This document shows positions 26,172 to 34,458 of a DNA stretch of 64,000 bases, piece after piece. A model generated the notes under the pieces. It made no database searches and was not told the DNA's origin. It was given only the letters and a program-made list of their open reading frames with translations. The position numbers were made by a program, and so were the translations under genes. Location of the stretch: NCBI RefSeq assembly GCF_000010165.1, contig NC_012491.1:882501-946500 (forward strand), given 5' to 3'. The stretch comes from Brevibacillus brevis NBRC 100599 (GTDB taxonomy: Bacteria; Bacillota; Bacilli; Brevibacillales; Brevibacillaceae). The first letter of the stretch is position 1. Every line of letters begins with the position of its first letter.

Positions 26172-26203
26172 AGCCATCCGAGGTGATTCGGATGGTTTTT
26201 GCC
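26172..26203 (+). terminator. Intrinsic terminator of metA
   Basis: GCCATCCGA pairs with TCGGATGGT around GGTGAT, followed by TTTTT. Confidence 0.75.
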
Positions 26204-26273
26204 ATTTAGTATTCAAGAAGTACAGTTGTTTAGCCGATATAGAAAATGGTGGAAAATTAGAGAGGAGAGGGAT

Positions 26274-27392
26274 GTGAGCATGAGAAACTGGCAAAAAGGG
26301 ATGCTCGCTACGGCTGTTACCGTTGGGCTGATCTTTTCCAGCGTCGGCCAAGTACCGGCATTGGCGAATTCTGCGACGACAAGTACGCAGAAGAAGATTT
26401 CCAAGCTTGTAGTTGATACAAAGACAGTAAAATTGAAAAAAGCGGGGACACAGCAGTTGACTGTCCGCGTGCAATACACGGATAAAACAACGGAGGACGT
26501 CACACAACAAGCGGAGTGGACCTCCTCTGACAGTGACATCGCGAGCGTTGACAAGGGCTTGGTCACAGCAGTTAGCTCCGGTAAAACGAGAGTGAAAGCA
26601 AGCTTCGAGGGCAAAAGTGTGAATATCCCTGTTGAGATCGATGTGATTTCCAAGCTCACTGCTGACCAGAAGAAACTGGCTCTCAGCGTAGGTGGCACGA
26701 AACAAGTAAACGCAACAGCAACTTTCTCTGATAAGTCTACTGGTGATGTAACGGCTCAGGCTGAGTGGGAAAGCGATGATAAGGCAATCGTAACGGTAAC
26801 GAATGGATTGGTTACGGCAGTAGGCTCGGGCACAGCGAAGGTCAAAGTGAAGTACGGAGGAAAAAGCGTCTCCATTCCAGTAGAGGTGGATGTCGTCTCC
26901 AAGCTGGACAGTGATAAGAAAAAGCTGTATCTGCGCCCAGACACTACCCAGTCGGTTACGCTGTTGGCTACCTTGTCTACGAAAGAAAAAGTAGATGTAA
27001 CAAGCAAAGCCAAGTGGACAACCGACGATGCAAAAGTTGCCACAGTTGAAAACGGAGTCGTGACAACTGTAGGCTCTGGCAAAACGAGAATCAAAGCAAC
27101 TTACGGTGGAAAGACGATCTCGATCCCTGTAGAGTCTGCTGTTATCTCCAAGATGGAATTTGACATGAAAAAGGCCGATCTCAAAGTTGGCGAATCAAAA
27201 GACTTGAAGGTATCTGTCATCTATACCGACAAAACCAAGGTTGATGTCACTACCGATGCAGACTGGATCTCCACGAACAGCTCCGTTGTGACTGTAGTGG
27301 ATGGCAAGATCACGGCTGTGAAAGCAGGTCGTGCAACGATTGCCGCGACGTATAATGGAAAAGTCGTAAAAATACAGGTAACCGTGAAGTAA
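26274..27392 (+). CDS. Secreted protein with four bacterial Ig-like (Big_2) repeats
   Basis: A 372-residue exported protein: signal peptide (RNWQKGMLATAVTVGLIFSS, cleavage near ALANS) and four tandem repeats of about 83 residues. Each ends in a variant of GLVTAVGSGKTRVKASFEGK followed by SVNIPVE and starts with a SKL-type strand, typical of Big_2 domains. No LPXTG, S-layer or membrane anchor follows, so it is probably secreted or loosely attached; binding partner unknown. GTG 26274 (ribosome site GAGGAGAGG) or ATG 26280 could be the start. A terminator follows. Confidence 0.8.
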   Translation: MSMRNWQKGMLATAVTVGLIFSSVGQVPALANSATTSTQKKISKLVVDTKTVKLKKAGTQQLTVRVQYTDKTTEDVTQQAEWTSSDSDIASVDKGLVTAVSSGKTRVKASFEGKSVNIPVEIDVISKLTADQKKLALSVGGTKQVNATATFSDKSTGDVTAQAEWESDDKAIVTVTNGLVTAVGSGTAKVKVKYGGKSVSIPVEVDVVSKLDSDKKKLYLRPDTTQSVTLLATLSTKEKVDVTSKAKWTTDDAKVATVENGVVTTVGSGKTRIKATYGGKTISIPVESAVISKMEFDMKKADLKVGESKDLKVSVIYTDKTKVDVTTDADWISTNSSVVTVVDGKITAVKAGRATIAATYNGKVVKIQVTVK

Positions 27393-27405
27393 CTCACGCT
27401 GGAGG

Positions 27406-27440
27406 AAAAGCCAGGGCGCGACTGCGTACCTGGCTTTTTC
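27406..27440 (+). terminator. Terminator of the Ig-like protein gene
   Basis: AAAAGCCAGG pairs with CCTGGCTTTTT around a 13-nt loop. Confidence 0.85.
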
Positions 27441-27503
27441 GCATACTCCTGCCTGTGGTAATCTGTAGCTAACGCTTTTGATTGGACGAAGACGGAGGAC
27501 ATC

Positions 27504-28400
27504 ATGGATATTCGACAGCTGCAATACTTTGTGGAAGTAGTCAAACATAAAAACTTTACGAAGGCCGCTCAATCCCTCCACGTCTCTCAGCCTTCTATCA
27601 GCAAAATGATCAAAGCATTGGAAGAAGAGCTAGAGGTAGTTCTGCTGGATCGGACGGAGCGGAAAATGGATCTGACAGACGCAGGGGAAATGGTCTACAG
27701 CTATGCGACCAAAGTGTTGCAGCTGATGGAAGGCATGGCGTCGTCGATAGCAGAATTGCGAAACGTCGAGCGTGGTCGGGTCAAGCTGGGCATGATGCCA
27801 ACGGTGGGTTCCTTTCTCTTGCCGAATGTGATTGCCTTGTTTAAAAAGCAGTATCCAGGCATCGATATCGAGATGAAGGAATATAGCGCCAAGCTGCTTG
27901 AAATCCAAATGGAGCAAGGAAGCATCGATGTGGCCTTAACCGTTCTGCCAATGGATCAGGAGAAATTTGAGGCGGTTCCCTTGCTCGCAGAGGACCTCGT
28001 TGCGATTGTTCATCGGGAGCATTGGCTCGCGGGAGTCGATGAGGTGAGCTTGGAACAGCTCAAGGACGAAGCTTTCATTTTGTTTACCGAAGAGTACGCG
28101 ATGCACGATGTGGTGCGCCATGCGTGCAAGCTGTCCGGTTTTGAACCGAATGTCGCTTACATGAGCTCTTTATGGGATTTTGTCGGAGAGATGGTGGCTA
28201 CCCAACTGGGGATATCACTCATTCCACGCTCCATCGTGAGACGCTTGAATAACGGACAATTACACACCGTCAACATTTCCTACCCGGTGATTGACTGGCA
28301 GTATGCCTTGATTTATCGAAAAGAAGGGTATTTATCGCATGCGACAAAGGCTTTCATATCGTTTGTAGAGAAAATGTACAGCCATAACCAAATGGAATAG
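27504..28400 (+). CDS. LysR-family regulator next to cidA/lrgB genes
   Basis: A 298-residue LysR protein with the N-terminal winged helix (MDIRQLQYFVEVVKHKNFTKAAQSLHVSQPSISKMIKALEEEL, residues 1-43) and an effector-binding domain with GRVKLGMMPTVGS and SSLWDFVGEMVATQLGISLIP. In Staphylococcus and Bacillus, LysR proteins of the CidR/YwbI type activate the adjacent cidAB-like genes in response to acetate or pyruvate overflow. Here it lies 114 bp upstream of such a pair on the same strand, in the order of B. subtilis ywbI-ywbH-ywbG. The ligand is inferred from that context. Confidence 0.85.
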   Translation: MDIRQLQYFVEVVKHKNFTKAAQSLHVSQPSISKMIKALEEELEVVLLDRTERKMDLTDAGEMVYSYATKVLQLMEGMASSIAELRNVERGRVKLGMMPTVGSFLLPNVIALFKKQYPGIDIEMKEYSAKLLEIQMEQGSIDVALTVLPMDQEKFEAVPLLAEDLVAIVHREHWLAGVDEVSLEQLKDEAFILFTEEYAMHDVVRHACKLSGFEPNVAYMSSLWDFVGEMVATQLGISLIPRSIVRRLNNGQLHTVNISYPVIDWQYALIYRKEGYLSHATKAFISFVEKMYSHNQME

Positions 28401-28514
28401 AAATGATGATGTTTATGTATTGTACGAATGGAATCGAGACGGCTTAGAATGAAGGTAACTCGTTCAAACAGTGACTTTTTGAACAACCTTTGTAGAGCAA
28501 CTGGGGTGGTCTCG

Positions 28515-28904
28515 ATGAAAAGATGGTTCTCCATCATCGCACAAGTTTTGCTTTTGTTCGGCTTCACCTGGCTTGGGAAATGGGTGACCTCGTTTTTTCA
28601 CCTTCCTGTTCCCGGCAGTCTGATCGGACTCGCGCTTTTGTTCATTTGTCTGTATACCGGCTTGATTCGTCTACAGTGGGTGGAAGCAGGAGCGACTCTG
28701 TTATTCTCGCAGATGATCCTGTTTTTCGTACCATCGTTGGTCGGGATGATGCAGTATCCATGGTTATTAGGGATAAAAGGATTGCTGGTGCTTGTGGTCG
28801 TCGTGAGCGGTTGTGCGCTTGTGATGATTTCGACAGGTGTTGTTGCTGAGCGCATGTTCAATCGTGGAGAGGTGAAACAGCATGATCCTGTGGAAAACAT
28901 CTAG
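28515..28904 (+). CDS. CidA/LrgA-family membrane protein
   Basis: A 129-residue protein with four membrane helices; family features are FTWLGKWVTSFFHLPVPGSLIGLALLF and LLFSQMILFFVPSLVGMMQY. Members were called holin-like and influence autolysis and pyruvate or metabolite flux across the membrane. The frame is open further upstream, but ATG 28515 with GGGGTGG nearby fits the family start. It overlaps the lrgB gene by 23 nt and follows the LysR regulator. Confidence 0.88.
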   Translation: MKRWFSIIAQVLLLFGFTWLGKWVTSFFHLPVPGSLIGLALLFICLYTGLIRLQWVEAGATLLFSQMILFFVPSLVGMMQYPWLLGIKGLLVLVVVVSGCALVMISTGVVAERMFNRGEVKQHDPVENI

Positions 28905-29580
28905 TGTGCTCCTGACACTCGTTTTCTTCTATGCAGCTAAACGGTTCAACAAGAAAAGACCGTCTCTGCTATTTTCTCCGGCTATTTTGGCGCCGATTGG
29001 CTTGATTTTGTTTTTGCTTTTCGCAGGCATTCCTTATCAGGTGTACAGTGAAGCGACCTCGCTCATTAGTGAGATGATGAGCGTAGTCACAGTGGCGTTT
29101 GCGATTCCGCTGTACCGAAATTGGTCGGTGTTAATGGCGCATCGCAGGATGATTTTGACGAGTCTTGCTACGGGTTCCCTCATTGCCATCATTGCAGGTG
29201 TTTCCACGACGATGCTTGTTGGATTGGGAAAAGAAGCGGCGATTAGCGTCATTCCTCGCTCGATTACCCTGCCGATTGCGATGAGCGTAACCGAGGCGAT
29301 TGGCGGTATGCCGACGATGACGGCAGTATTCGGCATGCTGACCAGCTTCGCAGGTGTTTTTTTGGCTCCCACAATCATCAAGAGAATGAGGCTCCGACAT
29401 CCTGTTTCCATCGGTTTGATGTACGGAATGGGTGCACATGCGTTGGGGATGGTAAAAGCGTTTGAGCGTGGGGAAACAGAAGGAAGTAGTGCGACTTTGG
29501 CTGTGATCGCCGGAGCGATGATTACCGTAGTGTGGGCGTTTACCTTGCTACCGGTGATCATGTCGTGGCTGGCTGTGTGA
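28882..29580 (+). CDS. CidB/LrgB-family membrane protein
   Basis: A 232-residue polytopic protein of the LrgB family: FKRRPSLLFSP-like opening (KRPSLLFSPAIL), conserved VTVAFAIPLYRN, GLGKEAAISVIPRSITLPIAMSVTEAIGG and LMYGMGAHALGMVKAFERGE. It acts together with the CidA/LrgA partner encoded immediately upstream in an overlapping frame. The pair is equivalent to B. subtilis YwbG/YwbH. A terminator (AGGGGCTGTTAGATAGCCCCT then T-run) follows at about 29586. Confidence 0.9.
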   Translation: MILWKTSSVLLTLVFFYAAKRFNKKRPSLLFSPAILAPIGLILFLLFAGIPYQVYSEATSLISEMMSVVTVAFAIPLYRNWSVLMAHRRMILTSLATGSLIAIIAGVSTTMLVGLGKEAAISVIPRSITLPIAMSVTEAIGGMPTMTAVFGMLTSFAGVFLAPTIIKRMRLRHPVSIGLMYGMGAHALGMVKAFERGETEGSSATLAVIAGAMITVVWAFTLLPVIMSWLAV

Positions 29581-29585
29581 AGGAA

Positions 29586-29612
29586 GGGGCTGTTAGATAG
29601 CCCCTTTTTGTA
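29586..29612 (+). terminator. Terminator of the cidA/lrgB operon
   Basis: GGGGCT and AGCCCC form a compact stem followed by TTTTT. Confidence 0.8.
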
Positions 29613-29676
29613 TTACAATAATCGTATAAAAATAAAATTAAATGAATAGAAATACACAAAATAGTGGTGATCAAAC

Positions 29677-30102
29677 ATGAGAATTGAATCATTCTCTTTG
29701 CAACAATACGAGGACGTCATTCAGCTATGGATACGAGCAGGATTACAGCTTTCTTGCTCGGATACACGTGAGGGATTGCGTAAAAAGCTGGAGCGAGACG
29801 CAGAGCTTTTCTTGGTGGCAATGAATGAGGAGGAAAGGATGATAGCAGCTGTAATGGGCAGCTATGACGGACGGCGAGGATGGGTGAATCATCTGGCAGT
29901 CGATCCGGATTTCCAAGGACAAGACATAGGGAGCAGGCTGATGGATGAGCTGGAAAAGCGGCTGGCGAATATCGGGTGTGAAAAGATTAACCTATTGATC
30001 GAGCCGACCAATCATTCTGTACAAGCTTTTTACAATCAGCTTGGGTATGAGCGTGACGAACTGATTTTCATGGAGAAGTGGATTGCTTCTGGTGAAGGAT
30101 AA
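29677..30102 (+). CDS. GNAT-family N-acetyltransferase, YpeA type
   Basis: A 141-residue acetyltransferase of YpeA length. Motif A is DPDFQGQDIGSRLMDELEKRL and is preceded by the β4 strand WVNHLAV; the C-terminus carries LIEPTNHSVQAFYNQLGYE, typical of GNAT motif B. Substrate unknown. It starts 96 bp after the lrgB terminator and is followed at 98 bp by an EamA gene. Confidence 0.85.
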   Translation: MRIESFSLQQYEDVIQLWIRAGLQLSCSDTREGLRKKLERDAELFLVAMNEEERMIAAVMGSYDGRRGWVNHLAVDPDFQGQDIGSRLMDELEKRLANIGCEKINLLIEPTNHSVQAFYNQLGYERDELIFMEKWIASGEG

Positions 30103-30200
30103 AAATGGAAGTGTATCATGACCGCCCAAATGCTGGCGAAAGGTGTATGATAGAGGACAAATAAAAGCTCCATAACTCTTTCAACATGGCAGGAGGCATC

Positions 30201-31112
30201 ATGAGACCGCTGTATATCGTCCTATTACTCTGTACTAGCTTCCTTTGGGGAGGAAATTTTGTTGTCGGTAAATTTCTTGTCGGGCACGCGTCTTCCTTGA
30301 CGCTGACCAATTTGCGCTGGCTTATTGCTGTTGTTTGCTTGTTGCCCGTTGTTTGGATACGCGAAAAGCGGATTTTTCCAACGCGAGAAGCACTTCTTCC
30401 TTTGATCGTGATGGGTGTTACTGGTGTAGCACTTTTTAATTTATTCATGTTCTGGGCCCTTGAGCGGACAGACGCGACCAATGTCGGGCTTTTGTCCACG
30501 CTCAATCCGGTTTCGATCGCGATTTTTTCCTTTTTGCTGATGGGCGATAAAATTCGACCGTTGCAGATTGTCGCGATGCTTGTCTCGTTTACAGGCGTGC
30601 TTGTGGTGATGACCAAAGGAGACTTCGCACACTTGTCCCAGTTGCACTTCAACACGGGCGATTTGTGGATGCTCGCCGCTGTCGCCATGTGGGGGATTTA
30701 CTCCGTATGCGCACGTTGGGCGATGAAAACGGTCTCGCCGATGATGTCCACACTGTACTCGGGGATTTTCGGTGTTGCGCTGATGCTGCCCTTTAATGTC
30801 ACCACATTTACAATCAGCAACACAGACTGGACGTTCTGGCTGTCGCTGTTCTACGTTGGTGTAATGGCAACCGTCGTCAGCATGGTGTTGTGGAATGTCG
30901 GTGTACAAAAGGTCGGCGCAACCTCAGCAGGTATGTTCCTCAATTTTAATCCTATTTTTACGGCCATTCTCGCATTTCTTTTGCTCGGCGAGCGTATGAC
31001 CATCATCCAATTACTCGGCAGTGTAATCGTCATTGTGGGCTGCTATATGTTCTCGCGTTTAAAGCACGTCTCGACCCCGACAGCACATACAGTCAAACAA
31101 GCACAAGGCTAA
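30201..31112 (+). CDS. EamA/DMT-family transporter
   Basis: A 303-residue ten-helix transporter with two EamA repeats: FLWGGNFVVGKFL and TNLRWLIAVVCLLPVVWIREKR in the first, and FLNFNPIFTAILAFLLLGERMT in the second. AGGAGG lies at 30190-30195 within the longest open frame, so ATG 30201, eight bases later, is the start. Distinct from the EamA protein at 17621-18544. Substrate unknown. Confidence 0.85.
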   Translation: MRPLYIVLLLCTSFLWGGNFVVGKFLVGHASSLTLTNLRWLIAVVCLLPVVWIREKRIFPTREALLPLIVMGVTGVALFNLFMFWALERTDATNVGLLSTLNPVSIAIFSFLLMGDKIRPLQIVAMLVSFTGVLVVMTKGDFAHLSQLHFNTGDLWMLAAVAMWGIYSVCARWAMKTVSPMMSTLYSGIFGVALMLPFNVTTFTISNTDWTFWLSLFYVGVMATVVSMVLWNVGVQKVGATSAGMFLNFNPIFTAILAFLLLGERMTIIQLLGSVIVIVGCYMFSRLKHVSTPTAHTVKQAQG

Positions 31113-31113
31113 A

Positions 31114-31155
31114 AAGGAAATCCCTCGTCTGTTTAAAAAGGGTGGGATTTTTTGA
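31114..31155 (+). terminator. Terminator of EamA gene
   Basis: AAATCCCTC and GGTGGGATTTTTT form an imperfect stem (one G-U) with T-run. Confidence 0.6.
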
Positions 31156-31184
31156 TAAATAAGCATTTATAAAAAAAAATTTAC

Positions 31185-31257
31185 CAGAGTGCAAATTAGG
31201 CACTCTGCAAATTGCCAAACCCCGCCACAAGCTCTATCAGAGTCGAGGCGGGGTTTA
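31185..31257. terminator. Two adjacent hairpins, one a bidirectional terminator
   Basis: CAGAGTGC-N7-GCACTCTG (31185-31207) is an 8-bp hairpin. AAACCCCGCC...GGCGGGGTTT follows (31218-31256) and has A and T tracts on both sides, suited to ending the minus-strand hypothetical gene. Confidence 0.65.
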
Positions 31258-31281
31258 ACGGTATAAAGTACTTTTTAACTT

Positions 31282-31671
31282 CTATGGTTCCTCATTTGCA
31301 AACATCTCCAACGTAGCTATAAGAATGTCTTTCTTTTTAGTATAGTAGTCTAAATATGGAGTACCTATTATTGCCGCACCTTCAATCATTGAACAAAAAT
31401 CATAAACAGGTATAGGGCGTCCGATTCCTAGGGCAGCACCTACTGTCGATAGTAATGCCAGTAAACGAACCGGGTTCCATTCCCATTCCAAGAGTTGAAG
31501 AAGTTGGATGGCACTAGAAGCTCTTTTCGTTTGCTCGGGCGTATATACTTCGGGGAATCGCCCATCCGTCTTGTAGGCATGGAAAAACTCGTTGTAGTAA
31601 GCTTCTGCTGCCAAATCGATATCTCGGTACATTTCTCTAAAATCCGTATAAGGTTGACTTTCATTCTTCAT
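31282..31671 (-). CDS. Hypothetical protein
   Basis: About 129 residues (134 from TTG 31686). Not recognised. The sequence is mostly helical and acidic in its N-terminal half (FREMYRDIDLAAEAYYNEFFHAYKTDGRFP), has a more hydrophobic centre (LLALLSTVGAALGIGRPIPVYD) and no signal peptide. Its composition is AT-richer than its neighbours. The start is uncertain: AAAGG lies too close to TTG 31686 and 15 bases from ATG 31671. Divergent from tgl, with repeat B1 in the gap. Confidence 0.6.
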   Translation of the reverse strand: MKNESQPYTDFREMYRDIDLAAEAYYNEFFHAYKTDGRFPEVYTPEQTKRASSAIQLLQLLEWEWNPVRLLALLSTVGAALGIGRPIPVYDFCSMIEGAAIIGTPYLDYYTKKKDILIATLEMFANEEP

Positions 31672-31947
31672 TACTACCCACACCAACCTTTCTTATAGGA
31701 TGAAGTCATTGTATCAGAAAAAATTGATAGTAATAGAGTAAAAACAAACCTCAACCCTCACCATTATGTGAGCGGAGAGGTTTGTTCAGTTTTTACGAAA
31801 TTAGAATAGTCACTCCTGAGAGTAAGTACATCTGAAGATTTTTCGTGAAAGAACTCCCGCCATATCAAGGATTCCAGTCTATTACTCTATTTTCAATGAG
31901 CACAACGTGCAAGTTTTAAAAGGCACCGATCACCCCACAAGGCTAGT

Positions 31948-32158
31948 GAGAAGAAAAAGCACAGGGCTCGTAGACCTTGACAACGCCTACCCAGTCGGAA
32001 CTACAAAAAGGGGACCACGCTTGTCGAACACTTCTCCCCTGAGAATCTTCCGCCCGTAGGGTGGCTTTGGCTCGACGGTCCCCTTTTTGTAGTGGAGACG
32101 TCCAGTGAATCCCCCTGCTGGCGTGTCAGAGTCGAAGAGAACTGTGCTTTTTCTTCTC
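31948..32158 (+). repeat. Large structured repeat, family B, copy B1
   Basis: Outer arms 31948-31963 (GAGAAGAAAAAGCACA) and 32143-32158 are perfectly complementary (16 bp). Inner arms 32001-32016 (CTACAAAAAGGGGACC) and 32077-32092 are also perfect (16 bp), enclosing a 60-nt loop with a GTCGA/TCGAC pair at its base. The layout matches B2 and B3, but both stems differ in sequence. It occupies the divergent gap between a hypothetical gene and tgl and has no coding potential. Confidence 0.8.
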
Positions 32159-32260
32159 CACCACTATGTTCCGTGCTTATCTGATGGTTTTTAGTCGATC
32201 ACGTGGACATAGGCTTTCGCATACAAATAAGAAGGACAGTGTGTGAAGGGGAGGTTGTAT

Positions 32261-33091
32261 ATGATTGTCATAGCGGGGAGACCAGCTAATCCCGCCTCGT
32301 TGGCAGCGGAATGGGGATTAAATCCGGTACAGCGTGAAACGGTAGCGATTATGGCACGTAGTGATGAAACATTTGAATATCCAACTCCTGAGCTCCTGCA
32401 ATTTGAACTGAAAGTGCGCGATCATCTGGTGAGGTCTGCCTTGGCACTGAACGAAAGCGGCCTGGCCTTTTCTACTTTTGAAGAATCTCGTGCAAATCCA
32501 GCTTACTGGATTCGAACTGACCAAGGCGGATTCCGCTTGCGACCTGGAGTGCTGCCATCCAGCGGGATTATCAATATTTTTCGAGAGGGTCAAAAATACG
32601 CCACGGAGTGCGCTACGGCGATGGTCATTATTATTTATCATGCAGTCCTACAGTCCATTCGTTTACCGGATTTTGAGAGAATGTTTTCGGACATCTTGCT
32701 ATATGACTGGCGGTACGATCAGGATTTGGACTTGCAAACAATAAGGACAAATACCTTTTTGCCTGGTGATGTGATTTATTTTGCCAATCCTGATTACGAT
32801 CGTGAGACACCGCAGTGGCAAGGAGAAAATGCAGTAGTGCTCGGCAATGGCTTATATTACGGGCATGGTGCGGGGATCAAACGGGCAAGTGAGATGGTAG
32901 CCTTTTTGAATGAACAACGAAGAGAGGGAGCAATGAGGTCTGCCTATCGGGCCAATCAGGCGACTCGGCCTGGTTTCGCCTACCTGTTTCCCTACGACAA
33001 TGGTCGTTCTACCATGCAAGCTTTCGGCCATCCCATACAAGCGAGCAGTCGAATTACAGCGCAAATCGGTTCTTTGTCTTGGGAGTGGTAA
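32261..33091 (+). CDS. tgl: Protein-glutamine gamma-glutamyltransferase (spore transglutaminase)
   Basis: A 276-residue Tgl protein (B. subtilis Tgl is 245). The catalytic Cys117 lies in YATECATAMV, Glu189 in WQGENAVVLGN and His202 in YYGHGAG, equivalent to Cys116, Glu187 and His200 of B. subtilis. In Bacillus it crosslinks spore coat proteins such as GerQ through glutamyl-lysine bonds. The open frame starts at GTG 32243, but AGGGGAGG lies between that and ATG 32261, which is chosen. Its promoter region contains repeat B1; no sigma-K element was identified with confidence. Confidence 0.92.
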   Translation: MIVIAGRPANPASLAAEWGLNPVQRETVAIMARSDETFEYPTPELLQFELKVRDHLVRSALALNESGLAFSTFEESRANPAYWIRTDQGGFRLRPGVLPSSGIINIFREGQKYATECATAMVIIIYHAVLQSIRLPDFERMFSDILLYDWRYDQDLDLQTIRTNTFLPGDVIYFANPDYDRETPQWQGENAVVLGNGLYYGHGAGIKRASEMVAFLNEQRREGAMRSAYRANQATRPGFAYLFPYDNGRSTMQAFGHPIQASSRITAQIGSLSWEW

Positions 33092-33095
33092 AACA

Positions 33096-33137
33096 AACAA
33101 AAGCCTCCTGCCAGAAATGCGGCGAGAGGCTTTTTTC
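33096..33137. terminator. Terminator between tgl and the flavoenzyme gene
   Basis: AAAAGCCTCCTGCC pairs with GGCGAGAGGCTTTTTT (one mismatch) and serves both convergent genes. Confidence 0.75.
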
Positions 33138-33139
33138 AC

Positions 33140-34282
33140 TCATGCTGGACAAGAAAATCGCTTCCAAGAAAACATAGACAGATCAAGGGAAGCAGCTCCC
33201 TCTACCAGCAGTTGACTGGTCGCTTCCCCGATCGCACTGGCGAATTTAAAACCGTGCCCGGAAAAGCCTGCTGCAAATACAAGCTGTGGGTATTCAGGAT
33301 GACGGTCAATGACGAAATGCTCATCCGGTGTCATAGTGTAGATGCATACCTTGCCTTGGCGCAATGGTCCTGCTGCTCCAGGCATATACGCTTCCAAAAA
33401 AGAGCGAACACAGCCTTCGTCCGACAAATAGGTGCCAAAGGTACGTTCCAGTTTATCGGGATCGATGGCGTGCCCACCGTCATGGCGTCCGATTTTTACA
33501 CCAGCGCCATCAAAGCTCGGAAATCCGTAGAACATGGAGTCATGAAGGCGAAAGATGAAGGCGGGAAAGCCATCCGCACTGTACTGGCCCTCATCTGCAC
33601 CAAACCAGGCGACCGTTTTGCGTGTAGGCTTAAGCGGGATGGACAAGCCCAATGAGTCAAGGAGTGAACCATTCCAAGCACCGGCAGATAGAAGAACTTT
33701 ATCGCCGTGGTAGCTGGCAGATTCCGTATGCACGATGAACCCATTTCCTGCTGGCTCCAACTGCGTGACTGGCGTATTCGTCAACAGCGTAGCTCCTGAG
33801 GCAAGGGCAAGCTCTCGATAGGCGCTAATTCCGTTTTCGGAATAAAGCACACCTGAGGTAGGCTCCAGGCAACCGTAGTAATCAGCAGGCAGATTGATTC
33901 CTGGCCAGCGTTGCATGACCTCATCGGCACTGAGTACTTCCAGGGGAAGAGAGTACTGCTCGGCGCTCTCCCGAATTTCATTCAGGAAAGTACAATTCAA
34001 GGGTCCAGCGTTCAAAACACCCGTTTTGGCGAAGATCGGTATACCAGACGCTTGTTCGAGTTCTGACCACAACTGTTGTGCCCGCAATGCGAGCGGGACG
34101 TACTGTTTTCCTTCTCCGTACGCATGGCGAATGATACGGGTATCCCCATGATGGCTGCCCATCGTGTGTGGGGGATCAAAGGCATCGATCATGAGTGTAC
34201 GCACGCCCTGCTTCGCCAGATAGTAGCCAGCTGCCATTCCCATCGAGCCTGCTCCCACAATAATGACGTCGTAGTTTTGCAT
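33140..34282 (-). CDS. solA: Sarcosine oxidase/N-methyltryptophan oxidase-type flavoenzyme
   Basis: A 380-residue monomeric oxidase of the MSOX/MTOX group. The dinucleotide motif GAGSMGMAAGYYLAKQG is at residues 9-25, HGDTRIIRHAYGE follows, and Cys in KVCIYTMTPDEHFVIDRHP corresponds to the cysteine that binds FAD covalently in monomeric sarcosine oxidase. SGHGFKFASAIGE closes the family pattern. It oxidises N-methyl amino acids to release formaldehyde and H2O2; the preferred substrate is uncertain. GGAGG precedes ATG 34282. Confidence 0.85.
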   Translation of the reverse strand: MQNYDVIIVGAGSMGMAAGYYLAKQGVRTLMIDAFDPPHTMGSHHGDTRIIRHAYGEGKQYVPLALRAQQLWSELEQASGIPIFAKTGVLNAGPLNCTFLNEIRESAEQYSLPLEVLSADEVMQRWPGINLPADYYGCLEPTSGVLYSENGISAYRELALASGATLLTNTPVTQLEPAGNGFIVHTESASYHGDKVLLSAGAWNGSLLDSLGLSIPLKPTRKTVAWFGADEGQYSADGFPAFIFRLHDSMFYGFPSFDGAGVKIGRHDGGHAIDPDKLERTFGTYLSDEGCVRSFLEAYMPGAAGPLRQGKVCIYTMTPDEHFVIDRHPEYPQLVFAAGFSGHGFKFASAIGEATSQLLVEGAASLDLSMFSWKRFSCPA

Positions 34283-34458
34283 CAGCAGTCCTCCATTCCG
34301 CTTATTTTTATCTATCTTACAGGAGTTTTCTGAATTGTGGATTTTAATTTTTTGTGTAAAGATCCATTTTTTTGTGTGCAATCAGGTTTATTCCATCAGT
34401 TGGGAGGGAAAAGGAGATTACGCTATCATCATATGTCAAGAAAAGTGGTGTTTACGAA

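Noticed and set aside
30116..30688. 190-codon open frame on the minus strand
   Set aside because: Antisense to the EamA transporter gene and to its start region; no domain recognised and composition follows the opposite-strand codon pattern.
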